Part shown: piece after piece, positions 1 through 9,767 of the stretch
Layout of the letters: each line of letters begins with the position of its first letter
Numbering within the stretch: the first letter of the stretch is position 1
NCBI RefSeq assembly: GCF_000157995.1
Contig: NZ_GG657556.1
Span: forward strand, 558,967 to 595,497
Direction: 5' to 3'
Length of the DNA stretch: 36,531 nucleotides
Source: Holdemania filiformis DSM 12042
GTDB taxonomy: Bacteria > Bacillota_I > Bacilli_A > Erysipelotrichales > Erysipelotrichaceae
Made by a program: the position numbers and the translations under genes
The notes under the pieces: generated by a model
What the model saw: the letters and a program-made list of their open reading frames with translations, nothing else
Databases searched by the model: none
What the model was told of the DNA's origin: nothing

Positions 1-333
1 CTGAACCGGGACGGGTTATGTTACACGTTTATTCCCCGCTACCAGGAAGAGGCGGCGGAAAGCGACGGCTTTCTCCAGGCCCGCGCTCTGATCCGCGAAT
101 GGCTGGAAAACGAGAACCCCTCCTTATTTAATCTGTGTGAGCAGGTGCTGATCCGCGAAGCGTATCTGGCGCTGCCGCTGGGCTTTGAAGAAGCGGAGGG
201 CATATCGCTTGCGTCCAGCTGCGTTCATCTCGTATACTGCAGTATGCAGGATGAGGAAGGCTGGCGTCAGTTCGCGTCCCAGCATCAGCTTGAAAATGTC
301 AATTTATTCGATTTAAAAAGCCAATTTATTTGA
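1..333 (+). CDS. C-terminal fragment of an unrecognised protein
   Basis: The frame is open from base 1 to a TGA at 331-333, giving about 110 residues of the C-terminus of a gene that starts before the window. The fragment is acidic and looks helical and cytoplasmic, with no signal, membrane segment or metal motif. I do not recognise the family. Its stop codon overlaps the -35 box of the tig promoter, so it ends just where the next transcription unit begins. In Bacillus the gene upstream of tig is the TPR protein ysoA, but the sequence here is too short to link to it. The reading frame is convincing from codon use; the function is unknown. Confidence 0.7.
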   Translation: MNRDGLCYTFIPRYQEEAAESDGFLQARALIREWLENENPSLFNLCEQVLIREAYLALPLGFEEAEGISLASSCVHLVYCSMQDEEGWRQFASQHQLENVNLFDLKSQFI

Positions 334-357
334 AATTCAGATAACATTTGTTATAAT
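330..357 (+). promoter_or_regulatory. Promoter of tig
   Basis: TTGAAA (330-335), a 16-base spacer and TATAAT (352-357) form a good sigma-A-type promoter. It ends 34 bases before the tig start and overlaps the preceding stop codon. Confidence 0.75.
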
Positions 358-391
358 AGAAAGGCTAGACATAAGGAGGACAAAGAAGTTT

Positions 392-1666
392 ATGTCAACT
401 TGGACACTAAAAGAAAAATCAACAGGCGAACTGAAAGTCACCATTGAGGGTGAAAACTGGAAAACGGCTCAGACAAAAGCTTTTAATAAATTAGCGAAAG
501 AACTGGAAATCCCGGGTTTCAGAAAGGGTTCCGTTCCAGCCGCCATGGCGAAGAAATATGTTCCGGCCCAGAAGATTATGCTGGAAGCCGTTGAGCATTG
601 CGCGCAGGATCTGCTGGATGCGGGAATCGAAGAACACAGCCTGTGGCCGATCTCCCGGCCGGAGCTGAACGTTGAAGAAATCAGCGAAGAAGCCGCGACG
701 ATGAGCTTTACGTTCGCGATCAAGCCGGAAGTTAAGCTGGGCGAATACAAGGGTTTAGCTTACGAAGTAGAAGAAACTTCGGTCAGCGAGGAAGAAGTTG
801 AAGCGGAACTGAAGCGGATCCAGGAAAACTTCGCCGAGCTGGAAGTGAAGGAAAACGGCGAAGTTGAAAACGGCGATACCGCGGTCATCGACTTTGAAGG
901 CTTCAAGGACGGCGTTGCGTTTGAAGGCGGAAAGGGTGAAAACTATCCGCTGGAGATCGGTTCCAACAGCTTCATCCCGGGCTTTGAGGAACAGGTCATC
1001 GGCATGAAGAAGGAAGAAACGAAGGACATCAACGTCACGTTCCCGGAAAACTATCAGGCCGCTGAACTGGCTGGTCAGCCGGTTGTCTTCAAGGTTACGG
1101 TTCACGAAATTAAAGCGAAAGTACTGCCGGAGCTGAACGACGATCTCGCGAAGGACGTCAACGCTCCGGATGTGGAAACCATGGACGACTTAAAAGCGCT
1201 GATCCGCAAGAACCAGGAAGAACAGAAGCAGCAGAACGCGGAAAACGAAGCGACCAACAAGCTGATCAGCACGGTTGTTGACGCCTGCGAAGTGGAAATT
1301 CCGGAAGTCATGATCAAGAATGAAACGGACGATATGATTCAGGATTACGCCAACCGTCTGCAGCAGCAGGGTATTTCCTTAACGCAGTTCTTCCAGATCA
1401 CGGGACAGAGCGAGGAAACACTGCGCGAACAGATGGCGAAGGACGCTGAAAGCAAAGTTAAGCTGCGCTTAGTTCTGGACGCGATCGCGACGCAGGAAAA
1501 CCTGGAAGTCGGCGAGGAAGATATCGATACGGAATACGGCCTGATCGCCTCTCAGTACAATATGGAAAAAGAGAAGGTCAAGGAACTGATTCCGGCGTCT
1601 TCGATCTCCTACGACGTCCGGCTGCGCAAGGCGCTGGACCTGATTAAGGATTCCACCAACAAATAA
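392..1666 (+). CDS. tig: Trigger factor (ribosome-associated chaperone and prolyl isomerase)
   Basis: Trigger factor binds the ribosome exit tunnel and shelters nascent chains. The 424-residue length is typical. The N-terminal ribosome-binding domain carries the signature loop GFRKGSVP near residues 41-48. A central FKBP-type prolyl isomerase domain (roughly 155-245) includes the stretch IPGFEEQVIGM. The charged, helical C-terminus matches the SurA-like chaperone arms. The ATG has AAGGAGG about ten bases upstream. The gene has its own promoter and a terminator right after its stop, so it is probably monocistronic. In many Firmicutes clpX follows tig; here lon follows directly. Confidence 0.97.
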   Translation: MSTWTLKEKSTGELKVTIEGENWKTAQTKAFNKLAKELEIPGFRKGSVPAAMAKKYVPAQKIMLEAVEHCAQDLLDAGIEEHSLWPISRPELNVEEISEEAATMSFTFAIKPEVKLGEYKGLAYEVEETSVSEEEVEAELKRIQENFAELEVKENGEVENGDTAVIDFEGFKDGVAFEGGKGENYPLEIGSNSFIPGFEEQVIGMKKEETKDINVTFPENYQAAELAGQPVVFKVTVHEIKAKVLPELNDDLAKDVNAPDVETMDDLKALIRKNQEEQKQQNAENEATNKLISTVVDACEVEIPEVMIKNETDDMIQDYANRLQQQGISLTQFFQITGQSEETLREQMAKDAESKVKLRLVLDAIATQENLEVGEEDIDTEYGLIASQYNMEKEKVKELIPASSISYDVRLRKALDLIKDSTNK

Positions 1667-1685
1667 GACGCTTCGCGTCTTTTTT
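1666..1685 (+). terminator. Rho-independent terminator after tig
   Basis: AGACGC (1666-1671), triloop TTC and GCGTCT (1675-1680) form a perfect 6-bp stem followed by a T run. The stem begins on the last base of the tig stop codon. Confidence 0.85.
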
Positions 1686-1726
1686 GACCTTTATAACACG
1701 TACTATTTCAGACAAGGAGGGTGTCA

Positions 1727-4045
1727 ATGAACAACGAAAAAATGGAAATCAGTGTTCCGGTCATCGCTACACGAGGAATCATTGTTTTTCCCCAGCAGGA
1801 CATCATGATTGAGGTCGGCCGGGAAAAGAGCATTCGTGCCGTTGAGGAAGCAGAAGAAAAGTTCGATGGTCATGTCTGGCTCGTCTGCCAGAAAGACATC
1901 ATGGTTGACAATCCTGCTCCTTCAGATCTCTACACGTTCGGCACATTGTGCCGGATCAAAAATATCCGCCGTAAAGAAGGCTTTATGCGGATTACCTTCA
2001 GCGGCCTGGAACGGGCAAAGCTGGTTTCGATTCAGGATGAGGACAGAATGTTTATGGCGACGGTGCTGCCGGTCGCGGATGAAGCCGGCGATAATCTCGA
2101 GGAGATGGCTTTAATTCGCCGGGTGGCTAAGGAATTCGAGAATATCGCGTCCAGCGCCAACAATTTCCCGCCGGAGATCATTGCTCAGCTGACCAAGGGC
2201 GTTTCCGCGCCGACGCTGTCCGATCAGTTCGCGCAGTATTTCCCGCTGCCTTTGGAAAAGAAGCAGGTGCTGCTGGAAACGTTGAACGTCAACGAACGGC
2301 TGATGATGATCATCCAGGAACTGGAAAAAGAAAAGCAGCTGTCCGACATTGAAAACAACATCAATGAAAAAGTCAAGGAGCGGATCGATGAATCGCAGAA
2401 GGAATACTATCTGCGCGAGAAGCTCCGCGCGATTAAAGAAGAACTGGGCGATGTGTCCAATCAGAGCGACGATTCCGAGGAACTGCGCCGGATGATCGAG
2501 GAAAATCCATATCCGGAAGCGATCAAGGAAAAGGCCCGGGAAGAACTGGCGCGGTATGAAATGCTGCCGGGGGCATCCGGGGAAGCCGGGGTTGTGCGGA
2601 CTTATCTCGACTGGCTCTTAGGCGTACCGTGGTGGCAGGAAACCGAAGACAACGAAGACCTCAAGCGGGTGCAGCAGCGCCTGGACGAGGATCATTTCGG
2701 TCTGGAAAAGGTCAAGAACCGGATCATGGAATACCTGGCAGTCAAGCAGATGACCCATTCGCTGAACGCGCCGATTCTGTGTCTGGTCGGGCCGCCGGGC
2801 GTCGGGAAGACGTCGCTGGCAAAGTCTGTGGCCAGAGCGCTGGACCGGAAGTTTGTCAAGGCGTCGCTGGGCGGCGTGCGCGATGAAGCTGAAATCCGCG
2901 GTCACCGCCGGACGTATTTAGGCTCGCTGCCGGGCCGGATCATCCAGGGGATGAAGAAGGCTGGCGTCGTCAATCCAGTGTTCCTGATCGACGAAATCGA
3001 CAAGATGGCCAGCGATTACAAGGGCGATCCATCGAGCGCAATGCTGGAAGTGCTGGATCCGGAACAGAACAAGCTGTTCTCCGATAACTATCTGGAAGAA
3101 CCGTACGATCTGTCGAAGGTCATGTTTATCGCGACGGCCAACACGCTCGACACAATTCCGGCGGCGCTGCGCGACCGTTTGGAAATCATCGAACTGTCCT
3201 CGTACACCGAGGTGGAAAAGGTCAGCATCGCGAAGGAGCATCTGATCCGCAAGCAGGCTGAAATCAACGGTCTGAAGGCGAGTCAGTTTAAATTGGGCGA
3301 AGAAGAACTGATTTATCTGATCCGTCATTACACCCGGGAATCCGGCGTGCGTCAGTTGGAGCGGGTGATCGCTTCGCTGTGCCGCAAGAGCGTTCTGGCG
3401 ATCATGAAGGATGGCAAACGTTCAGTCAAGATCACGAAGAAGCTGATCGTGGAATGGCTGGGCAAAGAAAAGTTTGAATACGGCGTCAAGGAGAAAAAAG
3501 ATCAGATCGGCGTGGTAACCGGTTTGGCCTATACGTCCTTCGGCGGCGATATCCTGCCGGTTGAGGTCACTTACTTCGACGGGAAGGGCAAACTCATTGT
3601 CACCGGTCAGCTGGGCGACGTCATGAAGGAATCGACAGAAATCGCGCTGGACTATGTCAAAAGCAAAGCTGTCGAATTCAAGATTGATCCGGCGTTCTTC
3701 GATAAACACGATATCCACATCCATTGTCCGGAAGGCGCGGTGCCGAAGGATGGGCCGAGCGCCGGTGTCACGCTGACCACGGCGTTGGTTTCCGCGATCA
3801 CCCGGATGCCGGTTCATGCGAATCTGGCAATGACGGGTGAAGTCACGCTGCGCGGCAACGTGCTGCCGATCGGCGGTCTGCGTGAGAAATCGCTGGCGGC
3901 GCACCGCAGCGGCATCTCGACGGTTATCATTCCCAAGAATAACGTCAAGGATCTTGACGAAGTTCCGGAAATTGTTAAGAATGACATTCATTTCATTCCG
4001 GTCGAAACGGTCGACCAGGTTATCCAGGAAGCGCTGGTTCGCTAA
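1727..4045 (+). CDS. lon: ATP-dependent protease La (Lon, LonA type)
   Basis: Lon degrades misfolded and regulatory proteins in the cytosol. The order is N-terminal LON substrate-binding domain (about 1-200), coiled helical region, AAA+ module with Walker A GPPGVGKTS near residue 354, and C-terminal S16 protease domain. The catalytic Ser lies in PKDGPSAG (residue 678) and the catalytic Lys in REKSLAAHR (residue 721), so the dyad is intact. A GTG at 1721 is in frame, but AAGGAGG (1714-1720) touches it directly; the ATG at 1727 has six-base spacing and is preferred, giving 772 residues. engB starts on the base after the stop, so the two genes are almost certainly cotranscribed. I saw no CIRCE element upstream. 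Confidence 0.97.
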   Translation: MNNEKMEISVPVIATRGIIVFPQQDIMIEVGREKSIRAVEEAEEKFDGHVWLVCQKDIMVDNPAPSDLYTFGTLCRIKNIRRKEGFMRITFSGLERAKLVSIQDEDRMFMATVLPVADEAGDNLEEMALIRRVAKEFENIASSANNFPPEIIAQLTKGVSAPTLSDQFAQYFPLPLEKKQVLLETLNVNERLMMIIQELEKEKQLSDIENNINEKVKERIDESQKEYYLREKLRAIKEELGDVSNQSDDSEELRRMIEENPYPEAIKEKAREELARYEMLPGASGEAGVVRTYLDWLLGVPWWQETEDNEDLKRVQQRLDEDHFGLEKVKNRIMEYLAVKQMTHSLNAPILCLVGPPGVGKTSLAKSVARALDRKFVKASLGGVRDEAEIRGHRRTYLGSLPGRIIQGMKKAGVVNPVFLIDEIDKMASDYKGDPSSAMLEVLDPEQNKLFSDNYLEEPYDLSKVMFIATANTLDTIPAALRDRLEIIELSSYTEVEKVSIAKEHLIRKQAEINGLKASQFKLGEEELIYLIRHYTRESGVRQLERVIASLCRKSVLAIMKDGKRSVKITKKLIVEWLGKEKFEYGVKEKKDQIGVVTGLAYTSFGGDILPVEVTYFDGKGKLIVTGQLGDVMKESTEIALDYVKSKAVEFKIDPAFFDKHDIHIHCPEGAVPKDGPSAGVTLTTALVSAITRMPVHANLAMTGEVTLRGNVLPIGGLREKSLAAHRSGISTVIIPKNNVKDLDEVPEIVKNDIHFIPVETVDQVIQEALVR

Positions 4046-4648
<603 letters not shown>

Positions 4649-4660
4649 TTCGGGCTTTTT

Positions 4661-4688
4661 TCATATTTTCCTCGGTTTGGCATACACT
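4661..4688 (+). promoter_or_regulatory. Putative sigma-E (sporulation mother-cell) promoter
   Basis: TCATATT (4661-4667), 13 bases, then CATACACT (4681-4688). This matches the sigma-E consensus KMATATT / CATACANT of endospore formers at every defined position. It ends 35 bases before the SpoVID-like start. No sigma-A-type -10 box is evident here. The match was made by eye. Confidence 0.6.
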
Positions 4689-4723
4689 GAAATTGAAGCA
4701 GGAATGCTGGGGAGGAACCATAG

Positions 4724-5500
4724 ATGAAACCAATGAAAATTGAGAAACGACTGGAGCTCAGTCGCCCGGTCGATCAAATTCTGCAATGCCAGATCACCAA
4801 CGAGATTCAATATCATACCGAGGCCGACGGGATCCGGGCTTTAGGCTCCTTATGGGTCAAGGGACAGGCGGCTGATGAACAGGGCGCTTATCCGCTGAAC
4901 GAAGAAATCACACTGGACGTCCTGGCGCCCTTGGATAAGCTGCAGGATCCATCGCAATTCCGGATCCGGCTGCATCATTACGACGCCCGGATCGAAAGCC
5001 GCGAGATGATCGTGACGATTTATTTGAATGTATACGGCATGAAAGAAGAACGGGCGACCTCAATTCTGGAAGTTCAGCCGGAGAAACGAGAACCGGAGCC
5101 GTCACCGCTGCCGGAGATTACACAGCCAGCGGCGGAAAGCGCGGAACTGACTCCACCGGCGGCTGAAGAACCGGCTGACGCTCCGATCATTCCGGCCTCG
5201 GCGCCTGTGCAGGAGAAAGAGGCGATGGCTGCGGAGGGACCGGCTGTCAAAGAAAATACGGTCATGGATGAAGAAACGAACGATCCGGCGGAAGCGGCCG
5301 TTAACGAGGACGTTGGAGAAATTGAAGATTTGTTTGACGATGCGGAGAATGTCATCGTGACCAGCCGGTATATGCTGGCACAGATCAACGATACCTATGC
5401 TTCGATTGCCCAACGCTACGGGGTGAATGAAAAGCAGTTGATCGCCGTCAATCACAACAAGCCACTGGAGGAAAAGACGCTGATTCTGCTGCCGCTGTAA
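4724..5500 (+). CDS. spoVID: SpoVID-like spore coat morphogenetic protein with C-terminal LysM
   Basis: The 258-residue product has three parts. An N-terminal beta-rich domain (about 1-115) resembles the SpoVID N-terminus. A long Pro/Ala/Glu-rich acidic linker (about 120-205) follows. The C-terminal LysM domain (about 213-258) contains DTYASIAQRYGV and ends LILLPL. There is no signal peptide or membrane segment, so it is a cytosolic protein. In B. subtilis, SpoVID sits in the mother cell and tethers coat proteins through its N-terminus and LysM. The position between engB and valS matches spoVID in B. subtilis, and a sigma-E-like promoter precedes it. SD GGAGG lies 8 bases before the ATG. Overall similarity is weak, as is usual for this family; another cytosolic LysM protein is the alternative. 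Confidence 0.68.
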   Translation: MKPMKIEKRLELSRPVDQILQCQITNEIQYHTEADGIRALGSLWVKGQAADEQGAYPLNEEITLDVLAPLDKLQDPSQFRIRLHHYDARIESREMIVTIYLNVYGMKEERATSILEVQPEKREPEPSPLPEITQPAAESAELTPPAAEEPADAPIIPASAPVQEKEAMAAEGPAVKENTVMDEETNDPAEAAVNEDVGEIEDLFDDAENVIVTSRYMLAQINDTYASIAQRYGVNEKQLIAVNHNKPLEEKTLILLPL

Positions 5501-5536
5501 GTGGTCAATCTGCAAGCTGTCAATCATGGTTATAAG

Positions 5537-5560
5537 GAGGACTGGATGCAGTCCTTTTTT
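5537..5560 (+). terminator. Terminator after the SpoVID-like gene
   Basis: GGACTG (5539-5544), loop GATG, CAGTCC (5549-5554) and six T. The left arm overlaps a chance AAGGAGG sequence. Confidence 0.8.
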
Positions 5561-5695
5561 CTGGATTTATGTTTGAAATCAGAACAAAAACCGGAGTTAT
5601 CTGTCTTTTTAACAAGAACGAAAAGAAGGAAATAGCTTGCGATTCAGCTGAAATTCAGATACAGTGAAGTAAACAAGACAAGGGAGGGGTATTGA

Positions 5696-6364
5696 ATGAA
5701 AAAAACAGCGGTCATGATCTACCGGGCGTTTTGCATGCAGGAGATCAGCTGCCTGACCGATTGGTTAGTCGGATTGGGTAAACCGATGATCGTCTGCGCG
5801 GCGGATCATCAACCAGTGAAAACGGAAGAAGGCTTTACCGTGCTGCCCGAATTCAGCTATGATGAAGTCAACCTTGATGAGATCGACTGCCTGATTCTTC
5901 CGGGAATCAGTGAATTCCCGGAAGTGTTAAAGGATCAGCGCCAGCTGGACTTTTTAGCCCGGTTCAAGGAGCGGCCGGATATTCTGATCGCATCGATCTC
6001 CGTGTCCCCGGTTTTATTAGCGGCGGCGGGTTTGTTAGAGGGGATTTGTTACTGCGGCGGATTTTATCAGGAAGTGTTGGATGATCTGCCGTTTATGGAA
6101 AAAGAAAATTTCCGCTTTGAGCCGATCGTCGTTGAGGGCAACATCATGACGGCGTTCGGCGGGGCGTTCCGTGAGTTTGCCTTAGCGGTGATGGAAAAAC
6201 TGGGCTTCGAAGTGCCGGCTGAACCTTTCGGCCCGCTGGCTGAAAACTGGACTAGGGATAAGCTGAACTTCACGATGGAGTCGGAGGTTGAAAAAACGTA
6301 TTGGAAAAACGCGCTGGCGATGCTGAAACGGGAATGTCCGCAGTTTTTTGAGAACCGCGGCTGA
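5696..6364 (+). CDS. DJ-1/PfpI (class I glutamine amidotransferase-like) protein without nucleophile Cys
   Basis: The 222-residue protein has the DJ-1/PfpI fold pattern: beta strand plus DCLILPGI (usually LPGG) and a nucleophile-elbow region. In the family the elbow reads like AAIC-x-GP; here it is ASIS-VSP, so the usual Cys is Ser at residue 102, followed by the typical LLAAAGLL helix. The protein is therefore unlikely to be a Cys-dependent glyoxalase or amidase and may be a binding protein or may use Ser. The ATG has AGGGAGGGG upstream. It stands alone between a terminator and the valS T-box, occupying the place of ysxE in Bacillus. Fold call is fairly sure; function is unknown. Confidence 0.75.
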   Translation: MKKTAVMIYRAFCMQEISCLTDWLVGLGKPMIVCAADHQPVKTEEGFTVLPEFSYDEVNLDEIDCLILPGISEFPEVLKDQRQLDFLARFKERPDILIASISVSPVLLAAAGLLEGICYCGGFYQEVLDDLPFMEKENFRFEPIVVEGNIMTAFGGAFREFALAVMEKLGFEVPAEPFGPLAENWTRDKLNFTMESEVEKTYWKNALAMLKRECPQFFENRG

Positions 6365-6453
6365 ACTTTTCGTCTATCACTTCGTTGGTTTGCTTTTTCG
6401 ATGTATTCCAGCTTTTTTCCTTTCCTTAGATGTCGGAATTCGTTGAAATCCGA

Positions 6454-6482
6454 TTGACAAGCGGAGATCCAATGCCTATAAT
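6454..6482 (+). promoter_or_regulatory. Promoter of the valS T-box unit
   Basis: Consensus TTGACA (6454-6459), 17-base spacer, TATAAT (6477-6482). This is the best sigma-A-type promoter in the window. Confidence 0.9.
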
Positions 6483-6484
6483 AA

Positions 6485-6710
6485 AGCCATCTACGTTGAA
6501 CGGAAGAAGTAGCGGCTTTGGGAAATCAGAGAGCTCCCGGAGGGTGCAAGGGAGTCAGAAAAAGCAGTGAAAAGTCGTCCGGAAGTTGATTTTCTGAATT
6601 TAAGTAGGAAGATCCGAATGCCGTCGTTACCGGTGAAAGCGCATCTTTGAAGAAAGATGAAGTAAGGTGGTACCGCGCGTGAAGCGTCCTTGTTGCAGGG
6701 CGCTTTTTTT
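6485..6710 (+). promoter_or_regulatory. T-box leader controlling valS
   Basis: The leader has a Stem I region with CGGCTTT (about 6511-6517) able to pair with AAAGTCG on the 3' side, the T-box sequence GGTGGTACCGCG (6666-6677), and a terminator of 8 bp (6683-6690 with 6697-6704) plus a T run. T-boxes bind uncharged tRNA; here the tRNA should be tRNA-Val. GTC and GTT triplets lie in the expected specifier strand (about 6570-6592), but I could not fix which one is read. Confidence 0.92.
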
Positions 6711-6749
6711 GTTCAACGAAGGAAAAATAAAAAACAGGAGGAAGAACTG

Positions 6750-9359
6750 ATGAAAAAGGAACTGGCCCTGAAATATAACCATCTGGATGTGGAACAGGGC
6801 TATGACAACTGGATCAAAGAAGGCTATTTCACAGCCGGCGATCAAAGCAAGGATCCGTTCTGTATCGTGATCCCGCCGCCGAATGTCACCGGCAAGCTGC
6901 ACCTGGGGCATGCCTGGGATACGACGCTGCAGGATATTATCGCCCGCTACAAGCGGATGCAGGGCTACGACATGCTGTGGGTTCCGGGCATGGACCACGC
7001 CGGCATCGCAACGCAGGCGAAGGTGGATGAGCGCCTGAAAAAAGAAGGCGTTTCCCGCTATGATCTGGGCCGTGAGAAATTTCTGGAACGAGCTTGGGAC
7101 TGGAAGGAAGAATATGCCGGGCATATTCGTCAGCAGTGGGCGAAGATGGGGCTGTCGCTGGACTACACCCGCGAGCGTTTTACACTGGATGAAGGCTTAA
7201 GCAAAGCCGTCGCCAAGGTTTTTGTTGACTACTACAACGACGGCCTGATCTATCAGGGCGAGCGGATCATCAACTGGGATCCGGCGGCCAAGACGGCGCT
7301 GAGCAACATTGAGGTTATCCATAAGGAAACCGAAGGCGCGATGTATACGTTCAACTACAAGGTCGTTGAAACTGGCGACTGCTTCCAGGTCGCGACGACC
7401 CGTCCGGAAACGATGTTCGGCGATGTTTGCGTCGTTGTGCATCCGGATGATGAACGGTTTAAGCATCTGATCGGCCTGCACGCCGTCAACCCGGCAAACG
7501 GGGATGAACTGCCGATCATCGGCGACGACTACATCGACATCGAATTCGGAACCGGCGCGATGAAATGTACGCCGGCCCACGATCCAAACGACTTCGCAAT
7601 TGCGGAACGCCACCATCTGCCGCGGATCATCTGCATGAATCCGGACGCGACGATGAACGAACGCTGCGGCGAGTTTGAAGGCATGGATCGCTTCGAATGC
7701 CGCAAACAGCTGACGGAAAAAATCCGTCAGGAAGGCAATTTGATCAACATCGAAAAACATATCCATCAGGTCGGCTATTCCGAACGGACCGACGTCATCG
7801 TCGAACCGATGCTTTCCAAGCAGTGGTTTGTCCGCATGAAGCCGCTGGCGGAGGACGTTCTGAAGCATCAGGAATTGGCTGAGGAAAAGATCAACTTCTA
7901 CCCGCCGCGCTTTGAAAAGACCTTTACGCAGTGGCTGGAAAACATTGAGGACTGGTGCATCTCCCGCCAGTTGTGGTGGGGCCACCGGATCCCGGCCTGG
8001 TACCATAAGGAAACCGGCGAGATTTACGTCGGCACGGAAGCGCCGCAGGATCTTGAAAACTGGAATCAGGACGAGGATGTTCTGGACACCTGGTTCTCCA
8101 GTGCGCTATGGCCGTTCTCGACGCTGGGCTGGCCGGATAAGACGCCGGATCTGGAACGTTATTATCCGAACGACGTGTTGGTCACGGGCTATGACATCAT
8201 TTTCTTCTGGGTCGCCCGGATGGCGTTCCAAGCCCGCTACTTCACAAAATCCCGCCCGTTTAAGGATGTTCTGATCCACGGTCTGATCCGCGATGCGCAG
8301 GGCCGCAAAATGTCGAAATCGCTGGGCAACGGCGTCGATCCGATGGATGTCATTGCCAAGCATGGCGTCGACAGCCTGCGCTTCTTCCTGACGACCAATT
8401 CCACGCCGGGTCAGGATATGCGCTACATTGAGGAAAAGCTGGAAGCGTCCTGGAACTTCATTAACAAGATCTGGAATGCGTCCCGTTTCGTCATGATGAA
8501 TATGCCGGAGGATTTCACGCTCGAGGACATCGACCTCAGCACGTTGTCGATTACCGACACCTGGATTCTCAACCGGTTGAATGAAACGATCGCCTCAGTG
8601 ACCGCCAACATGGACAAGTATGAGTTCGCGTTGGTCGGCAACGAGCTGTACAGCTTTATCTGGGATGATTTCTGCAGCTGGTATATCGAATTAAGCAAAG
8701 CTGGATTGAACAGCGAGGATGCCCAGGTCAAGCGGGCGACCCAGTCGACGCTGATCGTCTGCCTGCGCGCGATCATCCGTCTGCTTCATCCGTTCATGCC
8801 ATTTGTCACTGAAGAAATTTACAGCGTCCTGCCGCATACCGAAAAAGCATGCTGCCTGGCCGCCTGGCCGACGCCGGTGGAAGGCCTGAACTTAAGCCAT
8901 AACGAGGAAGTCGATCAGCTGATCTCCGTTATCAAGACGATCCGTCAGGTCCGTGTTGATTACAATCTGAAGCCGTCCGCGCCGCTGGCGATGACGATCC
9001 GGAACGCGCAGAACCAGCCGGTCGCTGTCAACGCTCCGATCGCTTCGATTTATGAGAAGATGTGCAAGGCCAGCTGGAAAGCGGAGCTGGACGGGGAAAT
9101 GCTCGTCCGGCCGATCTTAGGCGGATCCTTAAGTATTCCGATGAGCGACGTCGTCGATCTGGAAGAGGAAAAAGCCAAACTGAAAAAAGAAGCCGAACAT
9201 CTGAACGCTGAAATCAAGCGTGCGGAAGGCATGCTTTCCAATGAACGCTTTGTCGCTAAGGCTCCGGCTGAGAAAGTCGAAGCGGAACGCAAAAAGCTGG
9301 AAACCTATAAGCAGCAGCTGGAAATCGTCCAGACCCGCTTGCAGGAAATTGAGAAATAA
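6750..9359 (+). CDS. valS: Valyl-tRNA synthetase
   Basis: Class I synthetase of 869 residues that charges tRNA-Val. The HIGH motif appears as HLGH (residues 51-54) after PPPNVTGK, and KMSKS at residues 520-524. The large CP1 editing domain lies between them (with [10 protein letters not shown]), and the C-terminal arm ends in the typical charged coiled coil. The frame is open further upstream to 6690, but that would run through the T-box terminator; AGGAGG before ATG 6750 fixes the start. Expression should rise when tRNA-Val is uncharged. A terminator follows at 9403. Confidence 0.98.
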   Translation: MKKELALKYNHLDVEQGYDNWIKEGYFTAGDQSKDPFCIVIPPPNVTGKLHLGHAWDTTLQDIIARYKRMQGYDMLWVPGMDHAGIATQAKVDERLKKEGVSRYDLGREKFLERAWDWKEEYAGHIRQQWAKMGLSLDYTRERFTLDEGLSKAVAKVFVDYYNDGLIYQGERIINWDPAAKTALSNIEVIHKETEGAMYTFNYKVVETGDCFQVATTRPETMFGDVCVVVHPDDERFKHLIGLHAVNPANGDELPIIGDDYIDIEFGTGAMKCTPAHDPNDFAIAERHHLPRIICMNPDATMNERCGEFEGMDRFECRKQLTEKIRQEGNLINIEKHIHQVGYSERTDVIVEPMLSKQWFVRMKPLAEDVLKHQELAEEKINFYPPRFEKTFTQWLENIEDWCISRQLWWGHRIPAWYHKETGEIYVGTEAPQDLENWNQDEDVLDTWFSSALWPFSTLGWPDKTPDLERYYPNDVLVTGYDIIFFWVARMAFQARYFTKSRPFKDVLIHGLIRDAQGRKMSKSLGNGVDPMDVIAKHGVDSLRFFLTTNSTPGQDMRYIEEKLEASWNFINKIWNASRFVMMNMPEDFTLEDIDLSTLSITDTWILNRLNETIASVTANMDKYEFALVGNELYSFIWDDFCSWYIELSKAGLNSEDAQVKRATQSTLIVCLRAIIRLLHPFMPFVTEEIYSVLPHTEKACCLAAWPTPVEGLNLSHNEEVDQLISVIKTIRQVRVDYNLKPSAPLAMTIRNAQNQPVAVNAPIASIYEKMCKASWKAELDGEMLVRPILGGSLSIPMSDVVDLEEEKAKLKKEAEHLNAEIKRAEGMLSNERFVAKAPAEKVEAERKKLETYKQQLEIVQTRLQEIEK

Positions 9360-9402
9360 ACGCTGTCAAAAAAATCTCAGCTTTCATGCAGAATTACCAA
9401 GT

Positions 9403-9427
9403 ACCCGGTCCTGTGGATCGGGTTTTC
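9403..9427 (+). terminator. Terminator after valS
   Basis: ACCCGGTCC (9403-9411) pairs with GGATCGGGT (9415-9423) with one G-T pair and loop TGT, followed by a short T-rich tract. Confidence 0.75.
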
Positions 9428-9643
9428 TTGTGGGAATGAACCGATTTCAAAAGCATCGGTGATAGCAGCACGTTGAGCGATGTTCACCGCAAGGGGCACA
9501 AAGAAAGGCTGAAGGTTTCTTGGCTAAGTTAAAAATGGAAGAAAACAGATCAACCTGAAGGAAAGTGGGATCTGCGTACAAACACATGCTGAAAGCAGGC
9601 AGGATCCGCAGACGCAATCCAGAATATAAGATGGAAAATAAAA

Positions 9644-9673
9644 AAGACTTTCTAAAATCTTTCAGAAAGTTTT
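9644..9673 (+). terminator. Possible terminator inside the intergenic stretch
   Basis: AAGACTTTCT (9644-9653) pairs with AGAAAGTTTT (9664-9673), giving a 10-bp A/T-rich stem with one G-T pair and a 10-base loop. It could act in either direction. It implies a transcript ending here that has no gene assigned. Confidence 0.4.
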
Positions 9674-9738
9674 ACGCCCTCGGCTAGACAAAATGCGGCA
9701 AGTGTCGTTATCGCCATGGGCTTCGTAGTCACCGGCGC

Positions 9739-9767
9739 TTGTCTTTTGGCGAAGAGAAGACTACAAT
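9739..9767 (+). promoter_or_regulatory. Likely promoter of the AsnC-like regulator operon
   Basis: TTGTCT (9739-9744), 17-base spacer, TACAAT (9762-9767). An inverted repeat GTAGTC (9725-9730) / GACTAC (9759-9764) spans the -35 box and overlaps the -10 box; a second pair is CTTCG (9721-9725) / CGAAG (9750-9754). These could be operator sites. Confidence 0.5.

Noticed and set aside
5546-5635. A 29-codon open frame with a perfect AAGGAGG five bases before its ATG
   Set aside because: The binding site and start codon lie inside the terminator stem and loop (5537-5560). The peptide (MQSFFLDL start) has no recognisable features, so chance is more likely.
6690-6749. N-terminal extension of ValRS
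   Set aside because: This in-frame stretch crosses the T-box terminator and lies before the ribosome binding site, so it is not translated. The same reasoning removes 20777-20806 from ThrRS.
9586-9690. A 34-codon open frame beginning MLKAGRIRRR
   Set aside because: No ribosome binding site, and it runs through the hairpin at 9644-9673.
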